Below, one piece after another: positions 1 through 7,785 of a stretch of DNA of 64,000 bases. Made by a program: the position numbers and the translations under genes. Source of the stretch: Chitinophaga varians (GTDB lineage: Bacteria > Bacteroidota > Bacteroidia > Chitinophagales > Chitinophagaceae); NCBI RefSeq assembly GCF_014529945.1, contig NZ_JACVFB010000005.1, positions 1 to 64,000 on the forward strand. The letters are read 5' to 3'. Positions within the stretch are counted from its first letter, which is position 1. Each line of letters starts with the position of its first letter. Under the pieces are notes generated by a model, which was given only the letters and a program-made list of their open reading frames with translations, searched no databases and was not told the origin of the DNA.

Positions 1-62
1 ATGAGGATGAGGATGAGGATGAGGATGAGGATGAGGATGAGGATGAGGATGAGGATGAGGAT
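1..62. repeat. Hexanucleotide microsatellite (ATGAGG, ten copies)
   Basis: Ten uninterrupted copies of a 6-base unit fill positions 1-60 and run off the left edge, so the true copy number is unknown. The unit length is a multiple of three. Copy-number change would therefore lengthen or shorten the Glu-Asp tail of the overlapping gene without shifting its frame. Confidence 0.95.
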
Positions 63-101
63 GAAAGCTCAACTAACGAAGATACAGATAAAAAAGACTA
101 A
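1..101 (+). CDS. C-terminal end of an unidentified protein with an acidic Glu-Asp repeat tail (5' end outside window)
   Basis: The plus-strand frame beginning at base 3 is open from the window edge. It reads alternating Glu-Asp for about 20 residues, encoded by ten perfect copies of a 6-base unit, then a short polar tail ending DTDKKD and a TAA at 99-101. A good intrinsic terminator follows 7 bases later, which supports this as a genuine gene end. The protein body is outside the window, so its function cannot be stated. Long acidic tails occur on many unrelated DNA- and RNA-binding proteins. Confidence 0.6.
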   Translation, partial: EDEDEDEDEDEDEDEDEDEDESSTNEDTDKKD

Positions 102-107
102 CATAAC

Positions 108-131
108 AGCCTGCGAAAGCAGGCTTTTTTT
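108..131 (+). terminator. Intrinsic terminator of the left-edge gene
   Basis: A 7-bp perfect stem (AGCCTGC/GCAGGCT) with a GAAA tetraloop is followed by a run of T. It starts 6 bases after the TAA of the acidic-tail gene. Confidence 0.85.
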
Positions 132-160
132 ATGCGCTTCGCGCGATGTTAATGCTCGTT

Positions 161-262
161 GATTGCCAAAATGTCTTGCTGTATGGAGGATAGATAGTTA
201 TTTCATGAAAAGCTGTTTTTTCGAAAAAAGTGACGTTTTTGGCTAGTTTTCGGCATTTTTGA
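161..262. repeat. Imperfect ~100-bp repeat, copy 1
   Basis: This copy starts with ATTGCCAAAATGTCTTG, has a central TTTTTTCGAAAAAA palindrome, and ends with GGCATTTTTGAC. A second copy with the same three landmarks in the same order lies at 622-725. The outer words (CAAAATGTC and GCATTTTTG) are roughly inverted relative to each other. The copy contains the stop codon of the decayed minus-strand gene. Confidence 0.55.
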
Positions 263-628
263 CGGGGAAGCCCAGTTCCCGTGTTGCTATCTCCTGGAAA
301 GTCTCTACCCATTGCAACCATTCTTCTGCTGCCATATAGGCGCCTACCAGTAACCCCGATGGCTCTACGGAAGCGCTGATGTGTTTCTCATTTTCGTTGG
401 TCCCAAACCAAAAAGGAATACCATTTGAAAAGCCGATCCACCCCGGTAGTTGTTCATATACAGCTATAACTTTTTCCCATGCCTTGTCGTTTACGCGTAC
501 CTGTAACCATGCTACGAGGCGTTTTTCACCAGGGATATGGGCTGTTTTGCTAAGGAGGAACCATTTGCTGTGATAGCGATGTCGGTGATTTTAGGTGCTT
601 TGTGTGAGGCGTCCTCATTTTTTAATTG
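243..628 (-). pseudogene. Remnant of an unidentified protein-coding gene, frameshifted and lacking a start
   Basis: The minus strand reads a protein-like sequence from about 590 down to a TAG at 243-245, containing KWFLLSKTAHIPGEKRL, an aromatic core with GWIGFSNGIPFWFGT, and a C-terminus near LGFPVKNAEN. It has no plausible start. The adjacent frame from about 627 to 512 reads KAPKITDIAITANGSS, which looks like the preceding part of the same protein. A frameshift therefore probably lies between 512 and 590. The 5' end abuts repeat copy 2, where the frame is closed by a TGA. The family is not recognised. The alternative is two unrelated chance frames, but the codon choice and residue composition argue for decayed coding sequence. 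Confidence 0.5.
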
Positions 629-725
629 TCAAAATGTCTTGTTACGTGAGGTTGGCCATATGCGTTGAAGCCTCATATTTTTCGAAAAAGCACCTCTTTT
701 TTACGTTTTTTGACATTTTTGCTCG
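622..725. repeat. Imperfect ~100-bp repeat, copy 2
   Basis: This copy shares the landmarks of copy 1 at 161-262: ATTGTCAAAATGTCTTG at the left, TTTTTCGAAAAA in the middle and GACATTTTTG at the right. It lies downstream of the SDR gene and upstream of the decayed gene. The two copies are therefore direct repeats bracketing the gene remnant. Confidence 0.55.
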
Positions 726-767
726 TGTGGCGGTCTCATCATTAAACTATTGACTGTCATACGGACA

Positions 768-799
768 CCTTTCCATAACGCTAATGGCGTTGTGGAAGG
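768..799 (-). terminator. Hairpin just downstream of the SDR gene
   Basis: The arms at 768-781 and 787-799 pair over 13 bp with one bulged base and a G-T pair. The hairpin starts 3 bases beyond the SDR stop codon. No strong T-run follows on the minus strand, so it may protect the 3' end of the transcript rather than terminate it. Confidence 0.45.
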
Positions 800-801
800 T
801 A

Positions 802-1590
802 TCAGTTTCCTTTCCGGGAAATAAAATAAAACAGTGGTGGAAAGAAACGTTTGAACCATAACAATATCCTTTCTTCCCGGGCCACCAGTACCTGTTTTTT
901 TCGTTTGCGCATGCCCGTAATAATGCGGCGGGCGCATTTTTCTACCGGGATACCATGTTCCTGGCCGGGGTCCATTTTACCGAAAGGGGTACCATCGGCC
1001 GTGATGGCAGCATAGGTGATCGGTGTCTGGATACGGCCGGGGCTAACGATGGTGGTGTGTAGCTGAGGAATGGGCTGTTCCGTCTGCAGGGTTTCAAAAT
1101 AGCCCTGGAGCGCATGTTTGGCGGCATTGTAGCCGGAGCGCCATGGGTAACCCATCAGGCCGGCCATACTGCTGATGACCACAATTTGACCGTGTTGCTG
1201 CTGTTGAAAGTAGGGCAGCAGGGCTTTGGTGAGCATCACCGGACCGAAGAAATTGACCTCCATCAGTTGCCGGATGGCGGATACCTGCGTATCAATCAGT
1301 TTAGAGCGTTGGGTAACGCCTGCGTTGTTGATCAGCACATCTATCCGGCCGTATAGTTGCCAGGCTTTTTGGGCGCCGGCATCCACCTGTTCGGGCCTGG
1401 TAATGTCCATGGTCAGGATTTCGCAGAAAGGCGTGTATGACAGGCATTCCTGCCGTACTGCTTCCAGGGTGTCTGCATGTCTGGCAGCGAGGATCAGCCG
1501 CGCTTTTTCCTGCGCTAACAAAAGCGCCAGCTGCCGGCCTATACCGGAGCTGGCGCCTGTAATAAAGATCACCTGGTCTTGGTAGGACAT
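802..1590 (-). CDS. Short-chain dehydrogenase/reductase (SDR), classical type
   Basis: The 262-residue protein has the full classical SDR signature. TGASSGIG at residues 11-18 is the dinucleotide-binding loop, NNAG is at 88-91, a catalytic Ser lies at 140/141, and YNAAK at 154-158 supplies the active-site Tyr and Lys. Such enzymes use NAD(H) or NADP(H) to oxidise or reduce alcohols and ketones. The substrate cannot be read from sequence. The C-terminal ~30 residues (RKRKKQVLV, then WFKRFFPPLFYF) are basic and then hydrophobic, which suggests membrane association as in DHRS7-like SDRs. The gene follows the DUF1080 gene by 9 bases on the same strand and is probably co-transcribed with it. Confidence 0.9.
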   Translation of the reverse strand: MSYQDQVIFITGASSGIGRQLALLLAQEKARLILAARHADTLEAVRQECLSYTPFCEILTMDITRPEQVDAGAQKAWQLYGRIDVLINNAGVTQRSKLIDTQVSAIRQLMEVNFFGPVMLTKALLPYFQQQQHGQIVVISSMAGLMGYPWRSGYNAAKHALQGYFETLQTEQPIPQLHTTIVSPGRIQTPITYAAITADGTPFGKMDPGQEHGIPVEKCARRIITGMRKRKKQVLVAREERILLWFKRFFPPLFYFISRKGN

Positions 1591-1599
1591 AAGGTTATA

Positions 1600-2214
1600 T
1601 TATCCCTTCAGGGGAACCAGTTTAATATTTTTCCATTTTACCTTGATACCGCCGCCGGAGTGGATTTGCAGGGCAATCTGACCGTCGATGGCGCCGATTT
1701 TTTCGTCTTTCAGGGTAATCATTTCGTGGCCATTGAGCCAGGTCGTTACCTGATCGCCGTCCACGCGGATTTTCATGGTGTTCCATTCACCCATTTTCAG
1801 GTATTTTTCTTTCTCTGCTTCCGGTTTGATGAGCCATCCGCGGCCATAAGATTCGTAGATACCGCCGGTATGCATGTTGGGGGGCGCTACTTCAGCCTGC
1901 CAACCGGCAATTTTAGTACCCTCGAGAGAAGAGTGGAAGAACACGCCGCTGTTACCATTGGCTTCCTGTTTGAACTGAACGGTCAGCTCAAAGTTTTGAT
2001 ATTTTTTGTCGGTAGCGAGATAACCGTATTCTTTATCCGGGCCGCTTTCGCAGATTAATTCGCCTTTCTCCACATACCATTTTTCAGTACCATGAATTTT
2101 CCAGCCATCCAGGTTTTTACCATTGAACAGGGACTGGGCTTTCTGTGCAAAAGCGCTGCTGGTGCCCAGTACAAGGGCGGCACCCAATACAAATTTTAAA
2201 AAAGACCGCTTCAT
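1600..2214 (-). CDS. Secreted DUF1080 (3-keto-disaccharide hydrolase-like) protein
   Basis: This 204-residue protein starts with a cleavable signal peptide (residues 1-24, ending SSAFAQ). The rest is a single concanavalin-like DUF1080 domain, recognisable by LFNGKNLDGW near its start, NSGVFFHS in the middle and the WNTMKIRVDG...WLNGHE segment. Some DUF1080 members have been characterised as 3-keto-glycoside hydrolases; many remain uncharacterised. The location should be periplasmic or cell surface. Pairing with an SDR downstream would be compatible with oxidised-sugar metabolism, but that is inference. A terminator separates it from rny upstream. Confidence 0.85.
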   Translation of the reverse strand: MKRSFLKFVLGAALVLGTSSAFAQKAQSLFNGKNLDGWKIHGTEKWYVEKGELICESGPDKEYGYLATDKKYQNFELTVQFKQEANGNSGVFFHSSLEGTKIAGWQAEVAPPNMHTGGIYESYGRGWLIKPEAEKEKYLKMGEWNTMKIRVDGDQVTTWLNGHEMITLKDEKIGAIDGQIALQIHSGGGIKVKWKNIKLVPLKG

Positions 2215-2269
2215 ATAGATTATTGGATTTTTGAGATGAGTTTAAACGTGGTTCCGTTGTTCACCGGAT

Positions 2270-2302
2270 AAAAAAAGTCCCCCGGTGTTTGGCCGGAGGA
2301 CT
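2270..2302 (-). terminator. Intrinsic terminator of rny
   Basis: Read on the minus strand, AGTCCTCCGGC pairs with the following GCCGGGGGACT with one mismatch and a short AAACA-type loop, then a run of seven T. It lies 42-74 bases after the rny stop and separates rny from the DUF1080 gene. Confidence 0.85.
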
Positions 2303-2343
2303 CCAATATAATATCAAAATTCCAGATATCTAAATCAGAATGA

Positions 2344-3909
2344 TTAGCGGGCGATGTTTACTGCACGTTTTTCACGGATAACAGTCACCTTGATCTGACC
2401 CGGGTACTGCATTTCGGTCTGGATTTTATTAGCAATTTCGAAGGACAGACGGTCGGCGTCGTTGTCGGATACTTTATCACTTTCAACGATGATACGCAGT
2501 TCTCTGCCGGCCTGGATAGCGTAGGCTTTTTCCACCCCTTCATGAGCGAGGGCGAGGTTTTCCAGGTCTTTGATACGTTGCAGGTAGCTCTGCATAATTT
2601 CGCGGCGGGCGCCGGGACGGGCGCCACTGATGGCGTCGCAGGCCTGAACGATCGGGGAAATCACGTATTGCATTTCCATTTCATCGTGGTGAGCGCCGAT
2701 AGCGTTTACCACAGCGGCGTGTTCGCCATATTTCTCCGCCAGCTTAGCACCGAGGAGGGCGTGGCTCAGTTCCGTTTCTTCGTCTGGCACTTTACCAATA
2801 TCATGCAGCAGGCCGGCGCGTTTGGCGAGTTTGGGGTTGAGGCCCAGTTCCGCAGCCATCACCGCACACAGGTTCGCTGTTTCTTTAGAGTGCATCAGCA
2901 GGTTTTGACCGTAGGAAGAGCGGAAACGCATTTTACCTACCAGTCGTACCAGTTCTTTATGCAGGCCATGGATACCCAGTTCAATCACAGTTCTTTCACC
3001 GATGTCCATTACCTGTTCTTCCAGTTGTTTCTTGGTTTTCTCTACCACTTCCTCAATACGGGCAGGGTGGATACGGCCGTCCTGTACCAGGCGTTGCAGC
3101 GACAGGCGGGCGATTTCACGGCGCAGCGGATCGAAGGAGGACAGTACGATGGTCTCAGGGGTATCATCCACGATAAGGTCAACACCTGTAGCCGCTTCGA
3201 TGGCGCGGATATTACGTCCTTCACGGCCGATGATCTGGCCTTTGATTTCATCGCTTTCCAGGGTGAACACGGTAATGGTGTTCTCGATGGTTTGCTCGGC
3301 AGCGGTACGCTGGATGGACTGTATAATGATTTTCTTAGCTTCTTTGTTAGCTTTCAGCTTAGCGTCTTCGATGATTTCCTGAATATGGGACAGCGCCTGG
3401 GAGCGGGCTTCCTCTTTCAGGCTTTCCACCAGCTGATGTTTGGCTTCTTCAGCCGTGAGTCCGGCTACTTTTTCAAGGCGGCGGATATGTTCTTCCTGAT
3501 GTTTTTCGAGTTCGGTACGCTTAATGGTCACCAGTTCCATCTGGCGGTTCAGCGTTTCCTTGATCGCTTCGTTCTCGTTGATGTGTTTCTGGAGCTGTTC
3601 GTTTTTCTGATTGAGAGACTGCTCTTTCTGTTTGATGCGGTTTTCTGATTCCGCTATTTTCTGGTTGCGCTGCATGACCTCTTTCTCATGCTCACTTTTT
3701 AATTGCAGGAATTTCTCTTTTGCTTCGAGTAACCTGTCTTTTTTCAGATTTTCAGCGCTTACCTGTGCATCGGCGACGATTTTTTTAGCCTGTTGCTCAG
3801 CGTCATCAATTTTTTGCTGTGTGTTTTTGGCAAATATCACCTTACCTAGCACTATTCCTAAGATCAATGCCACTACTGCAGCTATTGTCGTATAAAGTGT
3901 AACATCCAT
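2344..3909 (-). CDS. rny: Ribonuclease Y
   Basis: This 521-residue protein has the full RNase Y architecture. An N-terminal membrane anchor (residues 4-26) is followed by a long charged coiled coil (30-200). Next comes a KH RNA-binding domain with the GxxG loop at IGREGRN (227-233), then an HD domain with the metal-binding pair HD at 369-370 (LLHDIGKV). RNase Y is a membrane-tethered endonuclease that initiates mRNA decay. Length and domain order match the family. It is the last gene of the pheT-zapA-rny strand run and is closed by a terminator. A possible promoter with a TATTTTCG -7-like box lies in the 170-base gap upstream, near 3998-4008, so it may also be transcribed separately. Confidence 0.97.
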   Translation of the reverse strand: MDVTLYTTIAAVVALILGIVLGKVIFAKNTQQKIDDAEQQAKKIVADAQVSAENLKKDRLLEAKEKFLQLKSEHEKEVMQRNQKIAESENRIKQKEQSLNQKNEQLQKHINENEAIKETLNRQMELVTIKRTELEKHQEEHIRRLEKVAGLTAEEAKHQLVESLKEEARSQALSHIQEIIEDAKLKANKEAKKIIIQSIQRTAAEQTIENTITVFTLESDEIKGQIIGREGRNIRAIEAATGVDLIVDDTPETIVLSSFDPLRREIARLSLQRLVQDGRIHPARIEEVVEKTKKQLEEQVMDIGERTVIELGIHGLHKELVRLVGKMRFRSSYGQNLLMHSKETANLCAVMAAELGLNPKLAKRAGLLHDIGKVPDEETELSHALLGAKLAEKYGEHAAVVNAIGAHHDEMEMQYVISPIVQACDAISGARPGARREIMQSYLQRIKDLENLALAHEGVEKAYAIQAGRELRIIVESDKVSDNDADRLSFEIANKIQTEMQYPGQIKVTVIREKRAVNIAR

Positions 3910-4079
3910 ATGAATTATTTATACTTGATTTATGTAGTATCCTCATACCCAAGTCACTGCTAAAACGCGACAGGGGCGAGAACTGACCCGCGAAAATACA
4001 AAAAAATAGCAGTAAAGCGTGTTTAATACGTGATAATTAGCGAATTAGCTAAGTCATTGTTTAGCAACGGGTAAGTGGT

Positions 4080-4373
4080 CTAACCCAGTGCCTGGTTGAT
4101 GATTTCTTCCAGCTTTTCCAGTTTCTCCTGCAGAAAGGGAGCAGTAACGGCCTGTGCCTTGCCGCCGCTGGTGCCCGGATGGGTAGCGTACATAATGAGG
4201 GCCATAGCAATATAATCCTGCTGGTCTTTACCAGCGTAGGAAGTCTTAAAATCAACGATTTTCTCATTCACTTCTTTCATAATACGGCGTACCTCTTCCT
4301 CCTCTTCCGGCCGTATTTTGATCCGGTAAGAGCGGTCAGATACCACAATATTGATTGGAATGAGTTGTTCCAT
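4080..4373 (-). CDS. zapA: Cell division protein ZapA
   Basis: This 97-residue protein has the ZapA pattern: an N-terminal beta segment (residues 4-20, IPINIVVSDRSYRIKI), an acidic RPEEEEEVRRIMKEVNEKI helix, a YAGKDQQDYIAMALI helix, and a C-terminal coiled-coil helix (78-97). ZapA binds FtsZ filaments in the cytoplasm and stabilises the Z-ring. Length is typical. It sits between the coiled-coil gene (19-base gap) and rny, an arrangement common in Bacteroidota, and is probably co-transcribed with both. Confidence 0.9.
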   Translation of the reverse strand: MEQLIPINIVVSDRSYRIKIRPEEEEEVRRIMKEVNEKIVDFKTSYAGKDQQDYIAMALIMYATHPGTSGGKAQAVTAPFLQEKLEKLEEIINQALG

Positions 4374-4392
4374 ATGTTGAAATTATTTTAGG

Positions 4393-4707
4393 TCAGCCGT
4401 TCAATAAAGCGATACACCGGTCAATTTCTTTGATATACTCATTGATTTTGTTCCGGATCTCTTTTTTAAAGGCTGCGTCTTCTGTTGCTGTGGCGCCTCC
4501 CTGGGCGGTGGCTGCAATCTTCGACAGATGCAGTTTGTCTTCCATTGCCTGTATGGTCAGCTGTTGCTGTTGCAGTGCCTGCTGTTGTTGGTTGACTTCT
4601 TCTTTGAGCGATGCATTCTCCGACTGCACATGGTGAAGTCTCTTCACCAGCAGTTGTAGCTTTTCTTCTACCCGTTGAATGTATTGCTCTAAAACCATTT
4701 TAAACAA
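4393..4707 (-). CDS. Small coiled-coil protein between pheT and zapA
   Basis: This 104-residue protein has no enzymatic motif. Residues 7-60 form a strongly predicted coiled coil rich in Gln, Glu and Leu, including a run of Gln. A short Ala/Thr-rich linker (66-77) and a second amphipathic helix (80-104) follow. The position next to zapA and the ZapB-like character suggest a Z-ring accessory role, but no sequence signature proves it. The start at 4707 gives MFKMVLEQ; a second Met three codons later is an equal candidate. Confidence 0.8.
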   Translation of the reverse strand: MFKMVLEQYIQRVEEKLQLLVKRLHHVQSENASLKEEVNQQQQALQQQQLTIQAMEDKLHLSKIAATAQGGATATEDAAFKKEIRNKINEYIKEIDRCIALLNG

Positions 4708-4721
4708 TTAATCTATTTAGA

Positions 4722-4816
4722 CATTTTGTTATTTGGCCATTTGAAAATTTACTGAAGGAATTTTATGCTAAACGGATCAGTAAATATCCAAATGGCCAAT
4801 TACCCAAATATCAAAA
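4722..4816. repeat. Imperfect intergenic palindrome built from TTTGGCCATTTG words
   Basis: The left arm (about 4722-4755) carries TTTGGCCATTTG and TTTACTGA. The right arm (4777-4816) carries the complementary TCAGTAAA and CAAATGGCCAA. The inner 8 bp (4748-4755 and 4777-4784) pair perfectly around a 21-base loop. The outer parts pair with one insertion. It fills the gap between pheT and the coiled-coil gene. Similar words form hairpins at 10837-10900 and 46250-46545. Confidence 0.8.
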
Positions 4817-7267
4817 TTATCTCCGTATTTCTGCTTGTAACTGTGTTTCAAAAGTCTTTACCAGCTTGTCCATTACCCCGTCGATTTCTTTGTCGGTCAG
4901 GGTCTTTTGGGTGTCCAGGAAGGTAAAGCTCACAGCATACGATTTTTTATCGGCCCCCAGTTTCTCGCTTTCAAATACGTCGAAGAGGTTGATATCCTGC
5001 AGCAGGGGCGATTTCACCGCACGGGCAGCAGCTTCCACGGCCGCAAACCGTACCTGTTTACCGAGCACCAGCGCCAGATCTCTCCGCACAGCGGGGAAAC
5101 GGGGTATTTCTCTGTAAAAGTTATCACTTTTTTGTAACAGTCCGATTATTTTATCCCAATTAAAAGTGGCAAACCATACCGGTTGTTTAATATCGAACTG
5201 CTTCAGTTTCTGTGTGGTAACGCCTCCGAGGGTTACTACCACCTGGTTTTTGACCTTTATTTCCCAGGCGGGCTGCAGACCGGCTTCGGTGCTTTCTACC
5301 CATTGGAACTGTTGATATCCCAGCTGTTTCAGGACATTTACCACAAATCCTTTCAGGTCGTAGAAGTCAACCGGAGAGGATTTATGCATCCAGGTTTCTG
5401 CGGTGCGTTTACCCGTCAGGTATAATACGAGGTGGTTGTTCTCGGCATATCCCTTTTCGAGTACTTTATAGGTTTTTCCGAATTCGAAGAAGAACAGGTC
5501 TTCGTTCTTACGGTTCAGGTTGTGCGAGATGCTTTCCAGGCCGGTTTCCAACATGGAAGGGCGCATGACGTCCAGTTCCACAGTGAGGCTGTTCATCATT
5601 TTCACGGTATGTTCCAGCACTTCCGGCGTATAGTATTTGCTGTTGGTGATGGAGTTGGTGAAAATTTCGTTGAAACCGTTGCCGGCCAGATAGTTAGCCA
5701 CTTTCTCGCGGATACCTTCTTCATCAGGCTGGGAAGCCATGGAAGGGGCAATCGTGATGTGGGAAGGGATAACGATATTATCGAGTCCGTCTATCCGCAT
5801 CACTTCTTCTACCAGGTCAGCCGGCAGGCTGATGTCGGGTTTGCTGAAAGGCACGGCTACCCGCAGTTTTTCCGGTGTTTGCGCCATGACGTCTATGGTT
5901 TCAGAGATGATCTCGAAGCCCAGACTGGTGAGGATATTCTTGATTTTTTCCGGTGTATATTGGCTGCCGCTGAGTTTGTGGATATAAGCATAGCTGGTTT
6001 CCACCTGTGTTTTTACTCTTGGCGACGGATAAACGTCGATAATTTCGGAGGCTGCCTTGCCGCCTGCCAGTTCACATATTAATGCTGCAGCGCGTTGCAG
6101 CACAAAAACGGCATTGGAGATATCCACCCCTTTCTCGAAGCGGGTGGCGGCGTCAGTACGGAGGCCATGCCGGAAGGAAGTGGTACGGATACCCCCGGGG
6201 GCAAAGATGGCGCTCTCCAGGAAGACGTTCTGTGTGGTGTTGCTCACGCCGGAGTGCAGTCCGCCGAAAACACCGGCAATACACATGCCTTCGCCGGCGC
6301 CGTTACAGATCATCAGATCGGTAGCGTCCAGTTTTCTTTCTTTTTCGTCGAGTGTAACGAAAACGGTGTCCTGTGGCAGGTTTTTCACTACCACGGCATT
6401 GCCTTTGATCGCTGCTGCGTCGAAAGCATGCAGCGGTTGGCCGGTCTCGTGCAGTACGAAGTTGGTGATGTCCACAATATTATTGATAGGACGTACACCG
6501 ATGGCCTGCAGGTGATTTTTCAGCCATTCCGGAGAAGGTGCTACGGTAACACCGGTGATGCTGATACCGACATAGCGCGGGCATGCATCTGTATTTTCGA
6601 TGGTCACGCTGATCGGAAGCGGTGCCGCTGCGGCAGGCAGGGCTTTTATTTCCGGTAGCTGTACCTGGTATTTGCTGGTATGTTCCAGGTTATTGAGGAA
6701 GGCGCACACGTCTTTCGCCACGCCGATATGGCTCATCGCGTCCATACGGTTGGGGGTGAGGCCTATTTCGTAGATCCAGTCCTGTGCCGGTTTGAATATG
6801 TCGGCGGCCGGTGTGCCGGGTTGCAGGGAGGCGTCGAGCACCATGATACCGGCGTGGCTGTTGCCCAGGCCGATTTCGTCTTCAGCACAGATCATGCCCT
6901 GGCTTTCTTCGCCACGGATTTTTGCCTTTTTCATGGTCAGGGGCTCGCCACCCAGCGGGTAGATGGTGGTGCCAATGGGGGCTACCACTACTTTCTGGCC
7001 CACGGCTACGTTGGGAGCACCGCAAACGATGTGCAGCGGCTCACCGTTGCCGGTGTTTACAGTCGTCAGTTTCAGTTTGTCAGCATTGGGGTGCTTCTCG
7101 GCTGTCAGCACTTCACCAATCACCAAGCCGGCCAGACTGCCCTTTACTGCCTCGAACTTTTCAAGGCTCTCAACTTCCAGGCCTATTCTTGTCAGGATGG
7201 TGGACAGTTCCTCCGGTGTAGGTTTGACCGGTAAATACTCACAAAGCCAGTTGTATGAAATCGTCAT
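4817..7267 (-). CDS. pheT: Phenylalanyl-tRNA synthetase beta subunit
   Basis: This 816-residue protein covers the whole bacterial PheT family. It begins MTISYNWLCEYLP, then a tRNA-binding EMAP-type domain (about 40-150), a B3/B4 editing region (about 215-390, with GGLHSGVSNTTQNVFLESA), a B5 domain, a catalytic-like core and a C-terminal FDX-ACB anticodon-binding domain (last ~95 residues, REIPRFPAVRRDLALVL). With PheS it charges tRNA-Phe in the cytoplasm; pheS is not in this window. It is the first gene of a minus-strand run that continues into the coiled-coil gene, zapA and rny. Confidence 0.98.
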   Translation of the reverse strand: MTISYNWLCEYLPVKPTPEELSTILTRIGLEVESLEKFEAVKGSLAGLVIGEVLTAEKHPNADKLKLTTVNTGNGEPLHIVCGAPNVAVGQKVVVAPIGTTIYPLGGEPLTMKKAKIRGEESQGMICAEDEIGLGNSHAGIMVLDASLQPGTPAADIFKPAQDWIYEIGLTPNRMDAMSHIGVAKDVCAFLNNLEHTSKYQVQLPEIKALPAAAAPLPISVTIENTDACPRYVGISITGVTVAPSPEWLKNHLQAIGVRPINNIVDITNFVLHETGQPLHAFDAAAIKGNAVVVKNLPQDTVFVTLDEKERKLDATDLMICNGAGEGMCIAGVFGGLHSGVSNTTQNVFLESAIFAPGGIRTTSFRHGLRTDAATRFEKGVDISNAVFVLQRAAALICELAGGKAASEIIDVYPSPRVKTQVETSYAYIHKLSGSQYTPEKIKNILTSLGFEIISETIDVMAQTPEKLRVAVPFSKPDISLPADLVEEVMRIDGLDNIVIPSHITIAPSMASQPDEEGIREKVANYLAGNGFNEIFTNSITNSKYYTPEVLEHTVKMMNSLTVELDVMRPSMLETGLESISHNLNRKNEDLFFFEFGKTYKVLEKGYAENNHLVLYLTGKRTAETWMHKSSPVDFYDLKGFVVNVLKQLGYQQFQWVESTEAGLQPAWEIKVKNQVVVTLGGVTTQKLKQFDIKQPVWFATFNWDKIIGLLQKSDNFYREIPRFPAVRRDLALVLGKQVRFAAVEAAARAVKSPLLQDINLFDVFESEKLGADKKSYAVSFTFLDTQKTLTDKEIDGVMDKLVKTFETQLQAEIRR

Positions 7268-7785
7268 TGTCTGCTTGGTTTATAAAGAAGCGTAAAGTTA
7301 AAGAATTACAAATTACGAATTGCGAATTACCGGTTTAGCCGGAGATTGCCGGGGAAATTTATCGGGAAGGAGGATGGACAGCGGTTTCCCGGCAGCTGTT
7401 TTCCTCTGTTCCCCTGTCTGGTCAACATTCCGGCGACCTGGATGCGATATTTCCTGCCAATGTGAAAATCTTTTTTACACAATGTGTGTGAATAATCAGA
7501 CCTTTGCATGTGGTTTTTCCGGTTTTTGGTGGATAACTGTTGTTGTCCGGTGGATAACCCCCTCGTTAGTGGTGGATAACCTGTGCGCGGGGTTTAATAA
7601 ATTTAGTCGTCAAATAAAAAAGGTTAATTAAAAAAATGCCTTTACCTTAGTTTGTACGGCTCGAGAAAATTTACAATTTCTTAAAGCGGCAAATGTTGCC
7701 GGGATACAGGAATAATGCAAATAAATACCGGAAAGGCCCATTGACTGTAACCTTTTATTAACTTTTTTTAATACTCTGACCATAA
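7268..7785. other. Divergent pheT-dnaB intergenic region; candidate replication origin or DnaA-controlled region
   Basis: This is a 518-base gap without a credible gene. It holds three identical GGTGGATAA sites (7528-7536, 7549-7557 and 7571-7579), which are DnaA-box variants (complement TTATCCACC) in one orientation with 21-22 bp spacing. A weaker TGTGAATAA lies at 7487-7495. A short GC cluster (GCGCGGGG, 7585-7592) and about 50 bases of AT-rich sequence follow. The flanking genes diverge: pheT leftward and dnaB rightward. The bases nearest pheT (7303-7333) carry an ATTACGAATT-type repeat word also found at other intergenic sites. Confidence 0.55.
7528..7579 (+). promoter_or_regulatory. Cluster of three phased DnaA-box-like sites
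   Basis: The 9-mer GGTGGATAA occurs at 7528, 7549 and 7571, all in one direction and about two helical turns apart. All three differ from the standard TGTGGATAA box at the same position. The only other copy I found in the window is a single reverse-orientation one at 39017-39025. About 0.5 copies are expected by chance in 64 kb. Confidence 0.7.

Noticed and set aside
1..62. CRISPR or tandem-repeat array
   Set aside because: There are no spacers. It is a simple hexamer microsatellite in a coding frame.
379..573. Plus-strand 64-codon frame at the left end
   Set aside because: It is the complement of the decayed minus-strand gene, which has the better protein-like sequence.
3910..4079. Possible 6S RNA in the zapA-rny gap, by analogy with the zapA-ssrS arrangement of Gammaproteobacteria
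   Set aside because: The 170-base gap is AT-rich, shows no long bulged hairpin, and its only structured part is short and close to the rny start. It reads as a promoter and leader.
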